DNA from: UBA8828 sp964510855
Lineage (GTDB): Bacteria > Verrucomicrobiota > Verrucomicrobiia > Opitutales > UBA953
Assembly (NCBI GenBank): GCA_964510855.1
Contig: CAZEDB010000017.1
Location: 1 to 33,441, forward strand
Reading direction: 5' to 3'
DNA length: 33,441 bases
The notes below the pieces were generated by a model. It was not told the origin of the DNA and ran no database searches. It saw only the letters and a program-made list of their open reading frames with translations. Every line of letters begins with the position of its first letter. The first letter of the stretch is position 1. Shown here piece by piece: positions 31,203 to 33,441 of this stretch. Made by a program: the position numbers and the translations under genes.

Positions 31203-31672
31203 CCGCTGCCGCCGCTGTACGCGCAGCTCGACTGCGCACCTTCCATGCTTTGGTTGCCACCCTAGCTGGGAGTACACCTGAGTTACGTCGGGATATGGAT
31301 GCGGTTTTGCGGGTGGTTGAGCATGAAATTCTCCCCTCCGAAGGTTTAGACGGCCCAGGTTTGGTGCGTGCTGCCCGACAAATCTTAGCCCTCATTCTGC
31401 CTAACCGTGTCGCGCCCGACATTGCCGTACTCGACTATCGGGACCGCCCCTTTGATCCCCTTTGGGCCGCGGGCGATCTCGAGCAGGCCATGGCACCAGT
31501 TGACGGTTCGCCCGATGTCCTGCTCTGGGTTGCCGGTTTACAAGATCAGCTCCTCGGCCGCCGTGGCCCTACCGCACGGCGCGAATCTGCCTATGCTGCC
31601 GCGGTTGAGACCATCGAGGCACTGGCGGCGCGCCGTTCGGGTCGTGGTCGGGTAACCGTGGTGGTACTTTAA
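31199..31672 (+). CDS. unknown protein coupled to nrdR
   Basis: A 157-residue Ala/Arg/Leu-rich protein that I cannot place in a family. The N-terminal half looks helical (AAAVRAARLRTFHALVATLA, then ELRRDMDAVLRVVEHEILPS). The middle contains VAPDIAVLDYRDRPFDPLWAAGDLEQAM (about 71-98), and the C-terminus returns to an Ala/Arg-rich helix ending in VTVVVL. No signal peptide, membrane segment or metal motif is seen. Its ATG overlaps the nrdR stop, which suggests translational coupling and that the ORF is real. Codon use resembles its neighbours. Confidence 0.7.
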   Translation: MTAAAAVRAARLRTFHALVATLAGSTPELRRDMDAVLRVVEHEILPSEGLDGPGLVRAARQILALILPNRVAPDIAVLDYRDRPFDPLWAAGDLEQAMAPVDGSPDVLLWVAGLQDQLLGRRGPTARRESAYAAAVETIEALAARRSGRGRVTVVVL

Positions 31673-31732
31673 TCTTCGTAGCGCCATCCCAGCCTTGCCC
31701 CCGTTGTAGGGGCTTACCAAAGTTGTGAGGTT

Positions 31733-32077
31733 ATGTCTGCCAAGACGCTCTTCCAACGTATCGCTGATGGCGAGATTCCCGCCAAAATGGTCCACACCGA
31801 TGATCTGTGTGTGGCGTTTCACGACATTGCTCCCCAAGCCCCGGTGCACATTTTAATTGTCCCTCGTAAACTCATCCCGCGCGTCGGTCAGGCTACCGAC
31901 CTTGATCAACCTTTGCTCGGCCATTTACTCCTTATCGCGGGCAAAATTGCCCGTGATTTAAATTTAGCCCGAGGCTTCCGCTTAGTTATTAATCACGGTT
32001 CTGATGGCGGGGAATCGGTGCCCCATCTCCATGTTCACCTCTTAGCAGGCCGCCCCTTGGCTTGGCCCCCAGGCTAA
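31733..32077 (+). CDS. HIT family nucleotide hydrolase (HINT-type)
   Basis: A 114-residue histidine-triad protein, likely a purine nucleoside phosphoramidase. TLFQRIADGEIPAKMVHTDD (5-24) is the HINT N-terminal signature, followed by AFHDIAPQAPVHILIVPRK (28-46). The triad is HLHVH (98-102, H98, H100, H102) within SVPHLHVHLLAGRPLAWPPG at the C-terminus. Length is typical of the family. It follows the unknown gene after 60 bp and precedes the TsaB-like gene by 4 bp. A short inverted repeat (GCCCC/GGGGC near 31697-31713) lies in its leader; its meaning is unclear. Confidence 0.95.
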   Translation: MSAKTLFQRIADGEIPAKMVHTDDLCVAFHDIAPQAPVHILIVPRKLIPRVGQATDLDQPLLGHLLLIAGKIARDLNLARGFRLVINHGSDGGESVPHLHVHLLAGRPLAWPPG

Positions 32078-32081
32078 TCTT

Positions 32082-32720
32082 ATGCCCGTCGCGCTGCCTT
32101 GCCTTTGTCTTGATGGCACCCGCCGCGAGCGCGTGCGTGCTGGCGTATGGGATGGTCAGCGCTGGATTGCCGAACTCGAAATTGAGGGAAATCCCGCCGA
32201 TAGTATCAGTCCGCTCGTAGAAGGACTCTTAAACCTAGCTGACCTTTCCTTGAAGCAACTGGGTTCGATTGCGGTTAATCTCGGGCCAGGTTCTATTCTC
32301 GGTATTCGCGCCACAGCAGTTTCTGCCGCTACTTGGGCTGAGCTGCTGAAAATCACCGCTCACGGTTGGTCGGGCCATCGCGCCGCGGCTATTGCGGCTG
32401 CGGGTACTTGTGAGGGCATTGTCTCAGAGGGTCGTGACGGGCATTGGGTTTTACAAGCGACTGGTCCTACCGGACCTGAAGGTAGTTTACGTGAAGTTGA
32501 GCCCGCGCAGGTCAGCCGTTTACAGTTACGTCCGCTCCTAGGGGGTTTCCGTCATACACTTCCTCCTACACTCGGTGAATCCGTCGATGCTTGGCCGAGT
32601 TTACCCGAAATTTTTTCTACTCACGGCCTTCCCGGATTAACCACGCAACTCGAAGCGCTTAATGCGCCCGGCGTTTATGCGCTCTGGTCAGGTACGCGTC
32701 ACCCTAAGGCCACGCTATGA
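32082..32720 (+). CDS. TsaB-like protein (tRNA N6-threonylcarbamoyladenosine synthesis), divergent
   Basis: A 212-residue protein with the most telling TsaB feature at about 60-85: LGSIAVNLGPGSILGIRATAVSAATWAE, matching the family's GPGSFTGLR segment with Phe-Thr replaced by Ile-Leu. The start (LPCLCLDG) resembles the first ASKHA strand, but the usual DTS is not there. TsaB is a pseudo-enzyme scaffold for TsaD/TsaE, so loss of ATP-site residues is tolerated. The C-terminal half is poorly conserved by eye. It overlaps alr by 4 bp (ATGA) and follows the HIT gene by 4 bp. An alternative is an unrelated ASKHA-fold remnant. I am moderately sure of the family. Confidence 0.6.
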   Translation: MPVALPCLCLDGTRRERVRAGVWDGQRWIAELEIEGNPADSISPLVEGLLNLADLSLKQLGSIAVNLGPGSILGIRATAVSAATWAELLKITAHGWSGHRAAAIAAAGTCEGIVSEGRDGHWVLQATGPTGPEGSLREVEPAQVSRLQLRPLLGGFRHTLPPTLGESVDAWPSLPEIFSTHGLPGLTTQLEALNAPGVYALWSGTRHPKATL

Positions 32721-33441
32721 GACCCTCTCAGCCAACACCCGGCTCACGCGCGTGGGTTGAAATCGATTTAACCGCCCTCGATCGCAATGTGGGCCGTATT
32801 CAAGCTGCTCTGCCCAAGGGCATGCGTTATGTAGCGGTGGTTAAGGCCAATGCTTACGGTCATGGCATGCCCGAGGTTGTGGCACGCTTGCTTCAGGCCG
32901 GTGTGGATTCTTTTGCAGTCGCCAATGTCGAAGAGGCAGCGCGCTTACGCGAGATTGGGCCTGAGGCAGAGATTTTGGTGCTCTCACCCGCATTACCTGA
33001 AGAGTGGTCGCATGCGCTTTCGCTCGGACTTGATTTAACGCTTTCCTCTACCAGCGAAGCTGCGGAGCTCGGCGCTTTAGCCACTCAGCGTGGTCTACGC
33101 GCTCGCGTGCATCTTAAAGTCGACACGGGGATGGGCAGGGCAGGGGTTTGGTATACAGACGCGCCTGCAACCTTGGCTGCCGTTAGGGCGCATCCTGCAC
33201 TCCATTTACGCGGGCTTTATACCCACTTTGCGAATGCTGACGGCGATCCGAGTTTTACTGCCGAGCAGCGCCGCCGCTTTTTAGCGATACTCAAGCTAGT
33301 GCCCGAAGCCGAGCGTGCCCAACTCTTAGTGCACGCTGACAACTCTTCGGGTCTTGATTCGTTTGCCCCCGACACGCCTTTCAATGCCGTGCGCGTTGGT
33401 CTGTTGCAGTATGGCTTACAACCCCACCCAGGTTCCTTCTT
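32717..33441 (+). CDS. alr: alanine racemase, N-terminal part
   Basis: A PLP enzyme that makes D-alanine for peptidoglycan. The visible 241 residues include RAWVEIDLTALDRNVGRI (11-28), the PLP-binding lysine K43 in VVKANAYGHG (41-50), HLKVDTGMGRAG, LRGLYTHFANAD and RVGLLQYGL near the window end. The ATG at 32717 overlaps the TsaB-like stop. The C-terminal domain with the catalytic tyrosine lies beyond the window, so the gene is cut by the edge only. It is the last visible member of the cluster starting at pabA. Confidence 0.95.
   Translation, partial: MRPSQPTPGSRAWVEIDLTALDRNVGRIQAALPKGMRYVAVVKANAYGHGMPEVVARLLQAGVDSFAVANVEEAARLREIGPEAEILVLSPALPEEWSHALSLGLDLTLSSTSEAAELGALATQRGLRARVHLKVDTGMGRAGVWYTDAPATLAAVRAHPALHLRGLYTHFANADGDPSFTAEQRRRFLAILKLVPEAERAQLLVHADNSSGLDSFAPDTPFNAVRVGLLQYGLQPHPGSF

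Overview
The window reads as an ordinary chromosomal segment of a Gram-negative bacterium, most likely a verrucomicrobial (Opitutae-like) lineage. The grounds are an LpxC-FabZ fusion next to lpxA, a fused CcoN-CcoO cbb3 oxidase, an FMN-less CysJ-type reductase, PKD-domain secreted metalloproteases, moderately high GC, and mRNA leaders that mostly lack Shine-Dalgarno sequences. The taxonomy is inference; there is no rRNA gene to confirm it. The record looks like a draft or metagenome scaffold because it carries a 100-N gap flanked by an exact 55-bp duplication.

Layout. 1-3005 (minus): cbb3-type oxidase operon ccoS-like, ccoNO, ccoQ, ccoP (cut by the window edge); two of these genes are very short. 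3360-4818 (plus): folD and an RDD membrane protein. 4876-5598 (minus): RluB/RsuA-type pseudouridine synthase. 5704-6399: secreted GH16-like protein with an altered catalytic motif. 6400-6905: repeat-rich spacer with the assembly gap. 6906-8054: NADPH flavoprotein reductase. 8094-10423: fatty-acid operon fabG-acpP-fabF, followed by a repeat spacer and a second SDR gene. 11256-12852 (minus): thioesterase, metallo-beta-lactamase-fold hydrolase and an unknown protein, all overlapping by ATGA. 12904-14844 (plus): anchored unknown protein, CDF cation exporter and chagasin-like protease inhibitor. 14841-16963 (minus): RluD-type pseudouridine synthase and M29 aminopeptidase. 17221-19189: groES-groEL with a strong terminator. 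19295-19807: small membrane protein. 19822-19899 (minus): tRNA-His. 20008-22281: DEAD-box helicase and ribD. 22440-23774: thymidine phosphorylase-like gene. A repeat spacer follows, then 23937-26059 (minus): lpxC-fabZ and lpxA. 26160-30108: two tandem paralogous secreted metalloproteases. 30171-33441: pabA/trpG, nrdR, unknown, HIT protein, TsaB-like and alr (cut by the window edge).

Most genes are housekeeping: respiration, one-carbon metabolism, fatty acid and lipid A synthesis, chaperones, RNA modification, riboflavin and cell wall precursors. I see no phage, insertion sequence, CRISPR or defence system. The least explained structure is a family of intergenic iterated repeats at three places (6571-6849, 10444-10569, 23790-23932). 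They are built from 7-nt units of the type YCTAATC and its complement, plus AT-rich 7-nt units and AGCTANNG 8-nt units. One exact 16-mer is shared between loci 17 kb apart. Their units resemble in style the short tandemly repeated repetitive sequences of cyanobacteria, but I do not recognise this family. Secondary points of interest are the SD-poor leaders, a thymidine phosphorylase homologue that has lost conserved active-site residues, the GH16-like protein with Asp replaced by Tyr, and the paired metalloproteases with a shared C-terminal module.
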